Below are positions 1 to 8,246 of a stretch of 64,000 nucleotides of DNA, piece after piece; positions within the stretch are counted from its first letter, which is position 1, and the number at the start of each line of letters is the position of its first letter. This DNA is from Nocardioides sp. W7 (GTDB lineage: Bacteria > Actinomycetota > Actinomycetes > Propionibacteriales > Nocardioidaceae): positions 930,001-994,000 of the forward strand of contig NZ_CP095078.1 of assembly GCF_022919075.1 (NCBI RefSeq), read 5' to 3'. The notes under the pieces were generated by a model that made no database searches, was not told where the DNA came from, and saw only the letters and a list, made by a program, of their open reading frames with translations. Both the position numbers and the translations under genes were made by a program.

Positions 1-4
1 GGGG

Positions 5-1156
5 ATGGCTGAGCGTGACGTCCCTCGAGAGCCACACGACGGCAACTCGGATCCGGAGCACGACCGGGTGGAGCAGGAGCTGGAGGACTTCCTTCGGGAG
101 CATTGCGCGGTGGTCCGTGGCGACCTGAGCCTGACCGTCGAGCAGCAACGAGCGTCCGACCGCAACGCTGCGGACGCACTCGCTCGAATCACCTCGACGG
201 TGCCTCCACGGGCGAAGCGACCACCTGAAGGTCGACGCGGGCGCTCGTCTTCCCGCGCGATCGCGCTGGCAGCGGCGGTCCTGTTGGCTGTCGGGGTGGT
301 GGTCGAATGGCGTGACGCACCGTCGGCGGTCGCCCATGCGTCGACGCCCCCCCTGCTCCAGATCGATGGTCTCGAGCCCGACAGCTACCCCCTGGTGGGG
401 ACCGAGGCCGACCCTCATCTGGAACGAATCGCACGGCTGGTCGCTGCCCAGCCACCTGTTCCTGGCTCCGGCGCCGTCGAGCGCATCGCCCGCGTGGGCT
501 GGTGGTTGGACGTCGATGAAGACGAGAGTCACGCCGCGGGCAGAGTGTCGGCACAGCGACGAGTTGTTCCTGTCGAGACCGAGACCCTGCAGCTGCCGGG
601 CAGAGTGACCCGGGTACGGGTCCGGCGGGGGCAGCCGATGGAGGTGAGTGGGCAACTGGACGACGTCCGCCCCGGACCGATCACCAGCGATGAGACCTTT
701 CCCCTGGACTCGACGGATCCGCTCAACTCCCCTGAGCGGCTCCCGCATCGTCCCTCGGCGCTGAGAACTGCCCTGCTCGGCAGGGACGCGGACTGTGGCG
801 GCATGGAGGCGTACTGCCTGTTCGAGAGCGCGAGCATGTTGAATCTGACCTTCTTACTCAGACCGCAGTTAGAAGCCGGCTTGACCCGCGCGTTCATTCA
901 GGCCCCCGATATCAGGTACGCCGGTGCGGGTCGCGACAGAATCGGCCGCAATGTCGAGGTCTTCGTCATCGACGATCCCGATCGCGAGCGCCAATACCTT
1001 CTGCTTTTCGATGAGGCGACTGGCAAGTACGTCGGTAAGGAGACGGTACTCATTGTTGCCCAGCCCGATCTGCGTGATGTCGACGCGCCCGCCGTGGTCG
1101 AGTTCGCTGCTGTGACGAGCCGAACCCGCATCCCCGAAACCGACGTACCTGAGTAG
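5..1156 (+). CDS. Single-pass membrane protein, anti-sigma-like
   Basis: Hypothetical protein of about 383 residues. The first 83 residues are charged and cytoplasm-like. One membrane helix follows at about residues 85-102, then a long extracytoplasmic domain holding one likely disulphide pair near residues 262 and 270. This cytoplasmic-stub, helix, outer-domain layout is that of membrane partners encoded behind SigE-type ECF sigma factors in actinobacteria. If so, its sigma gene lies outside the left edge; that is inference. Only four bases precede the first ATG, so the true start may be upstream of the window. It converges on the MacB-type permease gene with an 11-nt gap. No catalytic motif was recognised. 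Confidence 0.6.
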   Translation: MAERDVPREPHDGNSDPEHDRVEQELEDFLREHCAVVRGDLSLTVEQQRASDRNAADALARITSTVPPRAKRPPEGRRGRSSSRAIALAAAVLLAVGVVVEWRDAPSAVAHASTPPLLQIDGLEPDSYPLVGTEADPHLERIARLVAAQPPVPGSGAVERIARVGWWLDVDEDESHAAGRVSAQRRVVPVETETLQLPGRVTRVRVRRGQPMEVSGQLDDVRPGPITSDETFPLDSTDPLNSPERLPHRPSALRTALLGRDADCGGMEAYCLFESASMLNLTFLLRPQLEAGLTRAFIQAPDIRYAGAGRDRIGRNVEVFVIDDPDRERQYLLLFDEATGKYVGKETVLIVAQPDLRDVDAPAVVEFAAVTSRTRIPETDVPE

Positions 1157-1167
1157 AGCGGCGATCC

Positions 1168-2346
1168 TCAAGCGGTGGCAAGAGCGACGGTAGGAGATTC
1201 TCTGCTCGCCTTGCGGGCCGGATAAAGTCCGGCGACGGTGCCGACCAGAGCGGTGAGACCGATTGCTGCCGCGGCCACCCATAGAGGCAAGCTGAAACCC
1301 CAGTGCTGAGTGCTCGCATAGATGCCGGTGACCAGGTATCCGACCAGGCAGCCGACCGCTCCGCCCGTGGCGGACATGAGCATGGATTCCGAGAGGAACT
1401 GCGCAGCGATGTTGCCGCGGGTCGCCCCCAGGGCGCGGCGCAGTCCGATCTCGGCGCGCCGTTCGATGACGGCGATGATCATCGTGTTGCTCACTCCGAT
1501 GCCGCCGACCACCAACCCGAGGGTGGCCAGACCGATGAGTAGCCGGTTCAAGGTTCGGTCCGCGGTGAGCTGTGCGCTCAGGGCATCCGACGGCCGGTCC
1601 ACCCCGACCTGCTCGGGATGCTGGGGGGAGGCGGTGGCGGCGGCCACCTGGGCCACGTTGACGACCTGGTGCTCGTCGGCACGCAAGTAGACACCGGTGT
1701 GGCTGCCGTCGAAACCGAAGAAGGCACGCGCAGCTGGGTCCGGCAGCATCGCTGCCCCGTCAAGCTCGCCGGCGAGCAGAAGCGGGTCGAGGATCCCGAC
1801 CACGACACACCACTGGTCCTCGATCCACACCCTCGTACCGGGCGTGTCGATTGCGAGCCGATCGGCGGCTGCGCTGCCGAGGACGACGGTGGGGAAGGCG
1901 GTATTGGCCTGGGTGAACCAGTGTCCGCGAGCAACGGTGCCGTGAAGGGTGCCGATCAGGGTCGGGTCGACCGCGGTGACGACGATGCTGTTGGTGTTGC
2001 CGGCGGGCACGAACGGCGATCGGTAGACACCGACGTCGGTGAGTTCGCCGACGCCGCTGGCATGGGTGATCGGGCCGACGTTGCCCAGCATCACCCTCGC
2101 CGTCTCGGGGAGCCTGGTGGGTGTTCCCTGGAGATCGGGGGTGGGGTACACGCGCAGCAGATTGGTACCGAGCCGGGACAGGAGGTCGTCGAGCTCGACG
2201 CGGCTGGACTGAGTGATGCCGGCGACGGCAACCATCGAGGCGACCCCGATGGCGATCCCGAGTGCCGAGAGCGCGAAGCGCAGGGGGTGCCCGCGCAGTC
2301 CCCTGGATGCGAGACGGGCATGGTCGGCAAGAGTCAGCGTGGTCAT
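1168..2346 (-). CDS. MacB/FtsX-type ABC transporter permease
   Basis: Membrane permease of 392 residues with the MacB layout: one N-terminal helix (about 25-45), a large extracytoplasmic domain (about 50-255) and three C-terminal helices (about 270-385). The segment ERRAEIGLRRALGATRGNI before the second helix is the typical FtsX/MacB cytoplasmic coupling loop. Its start overlaps the stop of the ATPase gene by ATGA, so the two are translationally coupled. With the upstream adaptor gene it forms a tripartite-like exporter or mechanotransmission complex; in Gram-positives such sets export peptides or drugs or respond to envelope stress. The substrate cannot be read from the sequence. Confidence 0.88.
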   Translation of the reverse strand: MTTLTLADHARLASRGLRGHPLRFALSALGIAIGVASMVAVAGITQSSRVELDDLLSRLGTNLLRVYPTPDLQGTPTRLPETARVMLGNVGPITHASGVGELTDVGVYRSPFVPAGNTNSIVVTAVDPTLIGTLHGTVARGHWFTQANTAFPTVVLGSAAADRLAIDTPGTRVWIEDQWCVVVGILDPLLLAGELDGAAMLPDPAARAFFGFDGSHTGVYLRADEHQVVNVAQVAAATASPQHPEQVGVDRPSDALSAQLTADRTLNRLLIGLATLGLVVGGIGVSNTMIIAVIERRAEIGLRRALGATRGNIAAQFLSESMLMSATGGAVGCLVGYLVTGIYASTQHWGFSLPLWVAAAAIGLTALVGTVAGLYPARKASRESPTVALATA

Positions 2347-3188
2347 CGCCGGCCGCCGTCGACATCGGTAGCGTGGTGGGCGCCCCGGGTGGAGTCGGCC
2401 TGATCGAGGAGCCCGTCACGTAGGGAGATGCGCCGGTCCATGGCCGCCGCGACCTCGTGATCGTGGGTGATCACCACGACGGCCGTGCCTTCAGCCGCGA
2501 GGTCGCGCAGGATCTCGATGACAATCCGACCGTTGTCGGTATCGAGGTTCCCGGTGGGCTCGTCCGCCAGCACCAAGGAGGGATTGCCGACGATGGCACG
2601 GGCGATCGCGACACGTTGGCGCTCCCCTCCCGAGAGCATGTGAGGACGATGGGTGAGACGGTGACCCAAACCGAGGCGGTCGAGGGCCTCGACGGCGCGC
2701 CGCTGGCGCTCTCGGTGACGCACACCCGCATACAGGAGGCCCTCGGCCACGTTGTCGCGCACGCTCATCATCGCTGACAGGTGAAACTGCTGGAAGACGA
2801 ATCCGATGGTGTGGGCACGCATCCGGGACAGTGCTCGGTCGCGCAGGGTGGCCACGTCGGTACCGGCGATCCTGACCGTCCCGGCGGTCGGGCGGTCCAG
2901 GGTGCCCATCAACTGCAGCAGCGTCGTCTTGCCCGAGCCGGACGGGCCGACGATGGCGGTGAAGTCGCCGGCGCCGACGGTGAGGGTGATACCCCTCAAC
3001 GCCTGGACGTCGCCCGGATAGTGCCGGCTGACGTCGAGGCACTCCACCACCGGACCTGAGCGTGAGGACGGCGGCCACGGGTCTCCTCGGTGCGCCGACG
3101 CGGCCCTCGGTCCGACAGCGGGCTCGTGGCCCGTCTCCGTACCGGGGGCAGGTGTCGAGGCCCGCGCCGGATGACCTCCCCCGGTCAT
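2343..3188 (-). CDS. MacB-type ABC transporter ATP-binding protein
   Basis: ATPase of 281 residues. Walker A GPSGSGKTT lies at about 81-89, signature LSGGERQR at about 185-192, Walker B LVLADEP at about 205-211, and the H-loop THD near 241. The family is LolD/MacB-like (o228). A longer open frame runs upstream into the adaptor gene, but the ATG at 3188 gives an ATGA overlap with the adaptor stop, so I chose it. This leaves a proline-rich N-terminal extension of about 45 residues before the conserved fold (VVECLDVSRHY), which is longer than usual. A start inside that extension is possible. It pairs with the permease downstream. Confidence 0.88.
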   Translation of the reverse strand: MTGGGHPARASTPAPGTETGHEPAVGPRAASAHRGDPWPPSSRSGPVVECLDVSRHYPGDVQALRGITLTVGAGDFTAIVGPSGSGKTTLLQLMGTLDRPTAGTVRIAGTDVATLRDRALSRMRAHTIGFVFQQFHLSAMMSVRDNVAEGLLYAGVRHRERQRRAVEALDRLGLGHRLTHRPHMLSGGERQRVAIARAIVGNPSLVLADEPTGNLDTDNGRIVIEILRDLAAEGTAVVVITHDHEVAAAMDRRISLRDGLLDQADSTRGAHHATDVDGGRR

Positions 3189-4324
3189 CTGGGAACTCGG
3201 ATCTTGGCACCGGGCTCGATGTCGCCCGAGATCTCGACCGTGCCGTCGGCGTAGAGACCTGGAACGACCGGCACGAAGGTGCCCGAGGAGTCGGCGAGCT
3301 GAATGCCGTAGCCGCCCTCGGCCAGCGCGACCAGCGCCGTGACCGGAACAGTCAGCACGTGACGGGCTCGCTGGGCGATGTAGGAGACGGTCACCGTCCC
3401 GGACGTGGGAGCGCGTTCGGGATGGGCGAACCGCAACCGGACGGACGACTCTGCCTCGTCGCCGGTCACCACCGAATCGACGGATGCGACCACCGTGCGC
3501 TGACTGGGAAGCGTGACCCTCACCTTGGCACCCGGCTCGGCCCATCCCAGCGACTCGGACGATGCGGTGGCGGTGATGACCTTCTCGGTCGAGGTCTGCT
3601 GCACCGCGGTGCTCGGAGACTCTCCGCCGAGGGCGGCCGGGTCGGTGACGAGCCGAATGGGGCCGGGCACGACCAGGACGTCGCCCAGCTCGACCCGTCC
3701 TGTGGGGGGCACGCCCAGATCTCGCTGCCAGGCCCTGATCGCCTCGGTGGTGTTGGACGTGAACTCCTCGTCGACGTCGAATCCGCGATAGCCCAGTGCG
3801 GAGAGATTCTCCTCCAGTTCCTCGACATCGGACCCGACGAGGGGTGCTGGGGGCGGGGCTACCGGTGGAGCCTGTTGGTCGGCCGCTTCGGAGCTCCCGT
3901 GGTCACCACCGAAGGCGCCTGTGGGCTCCCTGGCGTCATCGATGATCTCCGTCGCGGTGTCGTGGAGAGCACGATACGAAGGCGTGGACCCGTACATCAG
4001 GACCACGGGCTTCTCGTCGACGCGCATCAGCACTCCACCGCGCGCGATGTTGACACCGCTGCGTGGGAGCCATGTGACGGTTCCGCTCGCCCTGATGGGG
4101 AGGTCCGTGGGTGTGCCGTAGCCGATCTTCCCGTTCACGCTCGCGCCCACGGTCAGCGTCTGGCGCTTGACCTCGACCACCTGGTGGCCGATCTGAGGAG
4201 GGGCACTGCTCCCGTCTGCTCCGCCGCCCCTGAAAACGAACCAACTCCCGAGGAGGCCTCCCAACACCAACAGCGCGAGGCCACCGTAGAGCGCCTTCCG
4301 GGCTGCCGGCCCACGGTCATCCAA
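3185..4324 (-). CDS. HlyD-like adaptor with peptidoglycan-binding domain
   Basis: Membrane-anchored adaptor of 379 residues. It has one N-terminal helix (about 11-31), a first beta-rich half, a peptidoglycan_binding_1-type segment (about 165-205: LEENLSALGYRGFDVDEEF then AIRAWQRDLGVPPTG), and a C-terminal beta-barrel half ending in a typical adaptor hook (VPVTALVALAEGGYG). Actinobacterial MacAB-like sets often carry such a PG-binding domain in place of the long hairpin of Gram-negative MacA. The start is TTG at 4324, with no clear ribosome site, so the start is the weak point. It lies 63 nt after the anti-sigma-like gene and is coupled to the ATPase. Confidence 0.8.
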   Translation of the reverse strand: MDDRGPAARKALYGGLALLVLGGLLGSWFVFRGGGADGSSAPPQIGHQVVEVKRQTLTVGASVNGKIGYGTPTDLPIRASGTVTWLPRSGVNIARGGVLMRVDEKPVVLMYGSTPSYRALHDTATEIIDDAREPTGAFGGDHGSSEAADQQAPPVAPPPAPLVGSDVEELEENLSALGYRGFDVDEEFTSNTTEAIRAWQRDLGVPPTGRVELGDVLVVPGPIRLVTDPAALGGESPSTAVQQTSTEKVITATASSESLGWAEPGAKVRVTLPSQRTVVASVDSVVTGDEAESSVRLRFAHPERAPTSGTVTVSYIAQRARHVLTVPVTALVALAEGGYGIQLADSSGTFVPVVPGLYADGTVEISGDIEPGAKIRVPR

Positions 4325-4387
4325 GGCCGAAACCCACGAGTCCGACCCTCGAACCCGGCGTGATGGGCTGGGACTGCCGACCGTCGG

Positions 4388-5179
4388 TCACGGCAACCAC
4401 GCTTCATTCAGTGCGAGGAGGGCAAGCACATCCACCGACACGCTGCTGGGGTTGCGACTCATGGCCCGAACGATCCAGCCACTGTCGGCAATCAGCGTGG
4501 CCGCGGCCGAGCTGCCGGGTCCCGCGCTGTCATCCTTGCCCTGGAGGTAGAGCAGACCCGAGGCGGTCTTGGAGAACGCCCCGCTGAAGTCGGAAGTGGC
4601 GACGGCCTGCTGAACCGCAGACGGGTCGGCCTTCGGGTTGCGCAATCGCTGCACGATCACGGCGACGTCGACGCGCTCGCCGCCCTTCCAGTAGCTGACG
4701 GCGCCAGCACGCGTGTCCGAGACGTGCGGTGCGATCTCCTTCGTCGGATAGCGGAGCTCAGCGGCGCTGCGGGCAACCCACCGGGGCGAGGCGCCACTGT
4801 CGATCCGGACGCCATCCGGGTGCGCCGGGAGAACGGACTGGGCGAGAAGGTCGACGAGTTTCTCCCCCATCCCGGCCGGTTCCACCCCGAACTCGTCCGC
4901 GACGTCTTCAGCAGTCGGCGTCCCTCCATCATGCGCGTCACCCATGTTCGTGGTCGCGAGCGTCGCCGCGCTCCCGATGACCGCGGCCGTGGCAGCCGCT
5001 GCGACCAGATGACGAAGGCGCTGACGCCGGGTACGACGGATGCCGTCCTCGATGCTGACGTCGATCACCGATCGTGGACTCGGTGGCATGGTCGAGCTCG
5101 CGCGGTGGAGCAGGTCGATCAGCCTCACTTCCTCGGCTGACGGGTGACCCTGGTCCCGCTCGGCCCGGCGGTCAGTCAT
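4388..5179 (-). CDS. Membrane partner of the ECF sigma factor
   Basis: Protein of 263 residues with a charged cytoplasmic N-terminus (about 1-55, containing EEVRLIDLLHRA), one membrane helix (about 58-78) and an extracytoplasmic domain. It overlaps the preceding sigma-factor gene by 8 nt, so it is probably its anti-sigma or co-regulator. No zinc-binding HxxxCxxC motif is visible, so it is not a classical ZAS-type anti-sigma factor. The closest described group is the CU044_5270-like membrane proteins found behind SigE-family sigma genes; that assignment is from layout. It is followed by the adaptor, ATPase and permease genes, suggesting that the sigma factor controls this exporter. Confidence 0.7.
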   Translation of the reverse strand: MTDRRAERDQGHPSAEEVRLIDLLHRASSTMPPSPRSVIDVSIEDGIRRTRRQRLRHLVAAAATAAVIGSAATLATTNMGDAHDGGTPTAEDVADEFGVEPAGMGEKLVDLLAQSVLPAHPDGVRIDSGASPRWVARSAAELRYPTKEIAPHVSDTRAGAVSYWKGGERVDVAVIVQRLRNPKADPSAVQQAVATSDFSGAFSKTASGLLYLQGKDDSAGPGSSAAATLIADSGWIVRAMSRNPSSVSVDVLALLALNEAWLP

Positions 5180-5774
5180 GACCCCGCCCCGCTTGCTCGT
5201 CTGACTGTCGATGCCCGTTGACGGGGGTTGGGATCGCTGAGATGCCGCCGTGCCTGGTGGTCACTCCACGGAGCTTCGTCAGCGCCCGACTCGCACGAAC
5301 CCGGACATTGCCCGGCGTGCAGCCGACGGCGGCTGCGACGTCCTCGGCACTGCGGTCCTCGAGGTAGCGCATGACGACGATGGCACGGTCGAGGTCGTTG
5401 AGACCTGCGAGGGCCCGCTGGAGATCGAGCCGTGCGGCGATATCGCTGTCGTCGTACGCGACTTCGGGGACCGTGTCGACCGGATACTCGGTCGAACTGC
5501 GCCGGCGTCGAGAGGAGAGAAAGACACGGGTGAGGGTGGTGTGCGTGTAAGCGACCGGATCATGGATCGGGCGACGTCCCCAGGCCAGGTACACGCGAGT
5601 GAGCGCTTCTTGGACCAGATCCTCCGCGAGAAATGGGTCTCCAACGAGAAAGACCGCGGACCGGTGAAGAGCAGGCAATCGGGCGGCGGCGAACGCCCGG
5701 AAACTCTCGTGGTCCTGCACCACCTGCTCGCTCCTCTTTGTCTCTCGGCCGTTCCCACTGCGCGGGTCCTTCAT
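5172..5774 (-). CDS. SigE-family ECF RNA polymerase sigma factor
   Basis: Sigma factor of 200 residues. Region 2 lies at about 22-90 (FRAFAAARLPALHRSAVFLV then AEDLVQEALTRVYLAW) and region 4 at about 120-175 with the helix-turn-helix RSAEDVAAAVGCTPGNVRVR. The opening FRAFAAARLPALHRSAVFL is typical of the actinobacterial SigE/SigL-like ECF family. It recruits RNA polymerase to promoters, probably of this cluster. The last codons overlap the membrane partner gene. It lies 80 nt after the upstream lipoprotein gene, so both could share a transcript. The start at 5774 is the first ATG; no strong ribosome site is visible. Confidence 0.88.
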   Translation of the reverse strand: MKDPRSGNGRETKRSEQVVQDHESFRAFAAARLPALHRSAVFLVGDPFLAEDLVQEALTRVYLAWGRRPIHDPVAYTHTTLTRVFLSSRRRRSSTEYPVDTVPEVAYDDSDIAARLDLQRALAGLNDLDRAIVVMRYLEDRSAEDVAAAVGCTPGNVRVRASRALTKLRGVTTRHGGISAIPTPVNGHRQSDEQAGRGHD

Positions 5775-5854
5775 TAGGAAAGACGCGGTGGCCCCGCCCT
5801 GTCGTTACGTTAGGCCTCAAAAGCGCGGAACGGAGTGACGCTGACGCCATGGTG

Positions 5855-6478
5855 CTAGCCGACACCGGGCCCTTCCACGACCGGGTCCCCGATGATCGAT
5901 GCGCACGAACTCGAAGCGCGCTGGGCGCCCGCCGACGTCTGGTCCCAGGGGGCCTCACCGGGCAGTCCATTGGGCAACGGGTCCGGGAAGTCTGCGGCGC
6001 CGTTGTCCTGCATGCAGGTCGCGTACTGGGCGTAGACATGCTTCTGGGCATCGGTCAACGCCGACGCGTCGGCATTGTCGATCAGAGCCTTGACTTCGGA
6101 GGGCATCGGTATGGCGAGCTTCTCGCACGCCAGTTGCGCCTGGTGGGCGACTGCTGGGTCCGGGGCGGTCTCCTGGGTGACCAGGATCTGACCGAACTGG
6201 TTCGGATCGGCCAGATCCGGCAAGCCGTTGCTCCGCAGACAGTCCGCGTACTTCTGCATGTCGTCGATGTAGGTCTCGAGAACCGATCGCGAAGGCGCAA
6301 CCGTCTGTTCCGAGGCCGAGGCATCGCCTCCCGGCGAGGCCGACTGCGCGGTCGCCACCTGCGACCGAGCGGTGTCGTCCGACCCTCCGCAGCCGCTCAG
6401 GAACCCCATTGACAGCACACAGGCAGCGAACAGCACCCCGCCCCGGCGAAGGTCGATGGTGGGTGGTGTCGTCGTCAT
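5855..6478 (-). CDS. Lipoprotein with duplicated C-x-N-G-DP motif
   Basis: Secreted lipoprotein of 207 residues. The signal peptide ends in lipobox LSGC with the modified cysteine at residue 30. The mature part has two related segments: CLRSNGLPDLADPN near residue 80 and CMQDNGAADFPDP near residue 150, each preceded by a Tyr-Ala pair and followed by another cysteine, so two disulphide-linked repeats are likely. Lipoproteins with C-M-R-x-H/N-G-x-x-FPDP repeats commonly accompany MacAB-like ABC exporters in actinobacteria, which fits this neighbourhood; their role is unknown. A good ribosome site (GGAGGA) precedes the ATG. Confidence 0.8.
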   Translation of the reverse strand: MTTTPPTIDLRRGGVLFAACVLSMGFLSGCGGSDDTARSQVATAQSASPGGDASASEQTVAPSRSVLETYIDDMQKYADCLRSNGLPDLADPNQFGQILVTQETAPDPAVAHQAQLACEKLAIPMPSEVKALIDNADASALTDAQKHVYAQYATCMQDNGAADFPDPLPNGLPGEAPWDQTSAGAQRASSSCASIIGDPVVEGPGVG

Positions 6479-6663
6479 GGTGCTCGTCCTCCGTGAGTTC
6501 CGGTCTCCAGCAGGTACTGGTAATGACGCTCAGCGCTCTGCGCGGCGTTACGCGGACGCCCGAAGAAGGGTCAGGCGCAGTCGCGCGGCCCACCGCTGGG
6601 CACAGCGACAAGGCGCGCGAGGCGGGGGTGGACAGCGCTGGGCCGGCCACCCCCGCGGTCGAG

Positions 6664-7032
6664 TCAGCAGGGGTTGATCGTCCAGATGTCCAGGTTGTCG
6701 ACCCGGACCCAGCCGACCTTGCCGTTGGTGATGTCGCGCAGGTGGTTCCAGTTCCACGAACCGTTGTAGTTGTTGCAGTGCAGCAGGGTGTCGTGCCCCG
6801 GCTGGCCCTGGCCGATCGGGGTGCAGTTGACGCTGTCACCGGTCCGAATGTTCACCCCACCCGTCGAGAAGTTGTTGTTGACCCGGGTGTTGACGACATT
6901 GGACCAATTGTTGTTCGGGCAGGTGCCCGCCGCGGATGCCGGCTCGAGCACAGCGCCCGCGACGATGAGCGAGCTGCCCGCCATACCGACGGCGGAGAGG
7001 CCGACGGCGATCTTCTTCACAATCCTCTTCAT
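6664..7032 (-). CDS. Secreted SH3-like domain protein
   Basis: Exported protein of 122 residues. I chose the ATG at 7032 rather than the longer frame because a signal peptide begins there (KRIVKK then a hydrophobic stretch, ASA-A cleavage near residue 34) and GGAAAG lies about 11 nt upstream. The mature part contains VNIRTGDSVNC near the middle and KVGWVRVDNLDIW at the end, the usual start and end of a bacterial SH3b fold, which binds cell-wall peptides. Four cysteines suggest two disulphides. It is the most upstream gene of the minus-strand envelope cluster. Whether it shares the transcript of the lipoprotein 185 nt downstream is not clear. Confidence 0.75.
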   Translation of the reverse strand: MKRIVKKIAVGLSAVGMAGSSLIVAGAVLEPASAAGTCPNNNWSNVVNTRVNNNFSTGGVNIRTGDSVNCTPIGQGQPGHDTLLHCNNYNGSWNWNHLRDITNGKVGWVRVDNLDIWTINPC

Positions 7033-7320
7033 CTGAGTCGCTGCTTTCCGTGAGAGTGACGGCGGACCTCGTGCCCGCCTCCGACTCTCTAATGTCAGGT
7101 GGCGGGCGAATTCCACGCGGTGCAGCGAATCTCGCTATTCAGGTCGGGGAAAGTGTGCCGGCGACGACATCCCACCTTCATCCGCGCGTCCGGATGTGGT
7201 CCAGGGAATCCGACTGCGCCGGTGATCCCCTGCCGCTTCGGAGCACTCGCGATCCGATCAGCCGTCGCCGGGTCTCGCCGGACCACTGACCCCGGTGGCG
7301 TGGGGCCCTAGGGTGCGCAG

Positions 7321-7737
7321 ATGGAGACCAGCGAGACCGGAGGTCGCCGCAGCCCCGCGGCCGAGGACCGGGAGAAGTACGACGGCCGCAGCGGCTTCGA
7401 CCGGTTCGTCGAGGCGACGTACCTCCAGGTGAGCCGGGCCCCGTTCTTCGGGATCTGCGTGCTGATCGTGGTGGCCTGGCTCGCGAGCTTCCCACTCTTC
7501 CCGGATGCGAAGTCCTGGCAGGTGGCCATCCACACCGTCGCCAGCGTGTTGTCCCTGCTGTTGCTGGTGCTGCTGGAGAACGCCGGCCGGCGCAGCGAGG
7601 AGGCGGCCCAGGAGAAGCTGAACGTGATCGCGGAGGCGCTCTCGGACCTGATGGAGTCCCGGGCGCGGCAGGACCCCGAGCTCACGGAGTCGGTACGTCG
7701 CCTCCGCGACGCCGTCGGTCTCGAGGAGCGGCACTGA
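7321..7737 (+). CDS. Low-affinity iron permease family membrane protein
   Basis: Small membrane protein of 138 residues. FDRFVEATYLQVSRAPFFG, two helices (about 43-62 and 68-86) with W-x-x-x-F-P-L-F between them, then ENAGRR and a charged amphipathic tail match the Iron_permease (low-affinity iron permease) family. Bacterial members are short, and transport has not been shown for most, so the name is by family only. A -10-like TAGGGT at 7309-7314 lies 6 nt before the ATG, and no Shine-Dalgarno site is present, so the mRNA is probably leaderless. It is followed after about 90 nt by the DGPF-protein gene. Confidence 0.75.
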   Translation: METSETGGRRSPAAEDREKYDGRSGFDRFVEATYLQVSRAPFFGICVLIVVAWLASFPLFPDAKSWQVAIHTVASVLSLLLLVLLENAGRRSEEAAQEKLNVIAEALSDLMESRARQDPELTESVRRLRDAVGLEERH

Positions 7738-7828
7738 GAGACCGGTCGCAGGATGTCGAGAACCCGGGACCGGCTCCGTCCCAGGGGTGAGCGACGCCGA
7801 GGGCGGCGTCCGGACGAAGGAGACAGAG

Positions 7829-8242
7829 ATGGCCAAGTACCTGCTGCTCAAGCACTACCGCGGCGGACCCGAGCGGATGCCCGACGGCGACGTCCCGATG
7901 GACCGGTGGACGCCGCAGGAGGTCTCCGACCACATCGCGTTCATGAACCACGTGGCCGACACCCTCGCCGAGCGGGGTGAGTTCGTCGACGCCCAGGCGC
8001 TCTCGCCCGAGGGCACCTTCGTGCGCTTCGACGGCGAGGGGAGGCCGCCGGTGACCGACGGGCCGTTCGCCGAGACCAAGGACCTGATCGCGGGCTGGAT
8101 GCTGATCGACGTCGACAGCGTGGAGCGGGCGCACGAGGCGGCGGCGTACCTCTCCTCCGCGCCGGGGCCGGGCGGCCGCCCGATCAAGGAGTGGATCGAA
8201 GTGCGGCCGTTCCTCGAGCACCCCGAGACCGTCACCGAATAG
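7829..8242 (+). CDS. YCII-related DGPF-domain protein
   Basis: Protein of 137 residues of the YCII-related superfamily with the hallmark DGPFAETKD near residues 79-87. The start at 7829 is set by GAAGGAG 6-8 nt upstream. It sits 4 nt before the sigma factor gene. DGPF proteins are the standard genomic partners of ECF42 sigma factors, where they are thought to be targets or co-players; their biochemical role is not settled. The fold is a ferredoxin-like barrel that usually dimerises. Confidence 0.9.
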   Translation: MAKYLLLKHYRGGPERMPDGDVPMDRWTPQEVSDHIAFMNHVADTLAERGEFVDAQALSPEGTFVRFDGEGRPPVTDGPFAETKDLIAGWMLIDVDSVERAHEAAAYLSSAPGPGGRPIKEWIEVRPFLEHPETVTE

Positions 8243-8246
8243 CCCG

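Noticed and set aside
7099..7311. 70-residue plus-strand open frame before the iron-permease-like gene
   Set aside because: No ribosome site or -10 at its start and no protein-like pattern; the region is better seen as promoter DNA.
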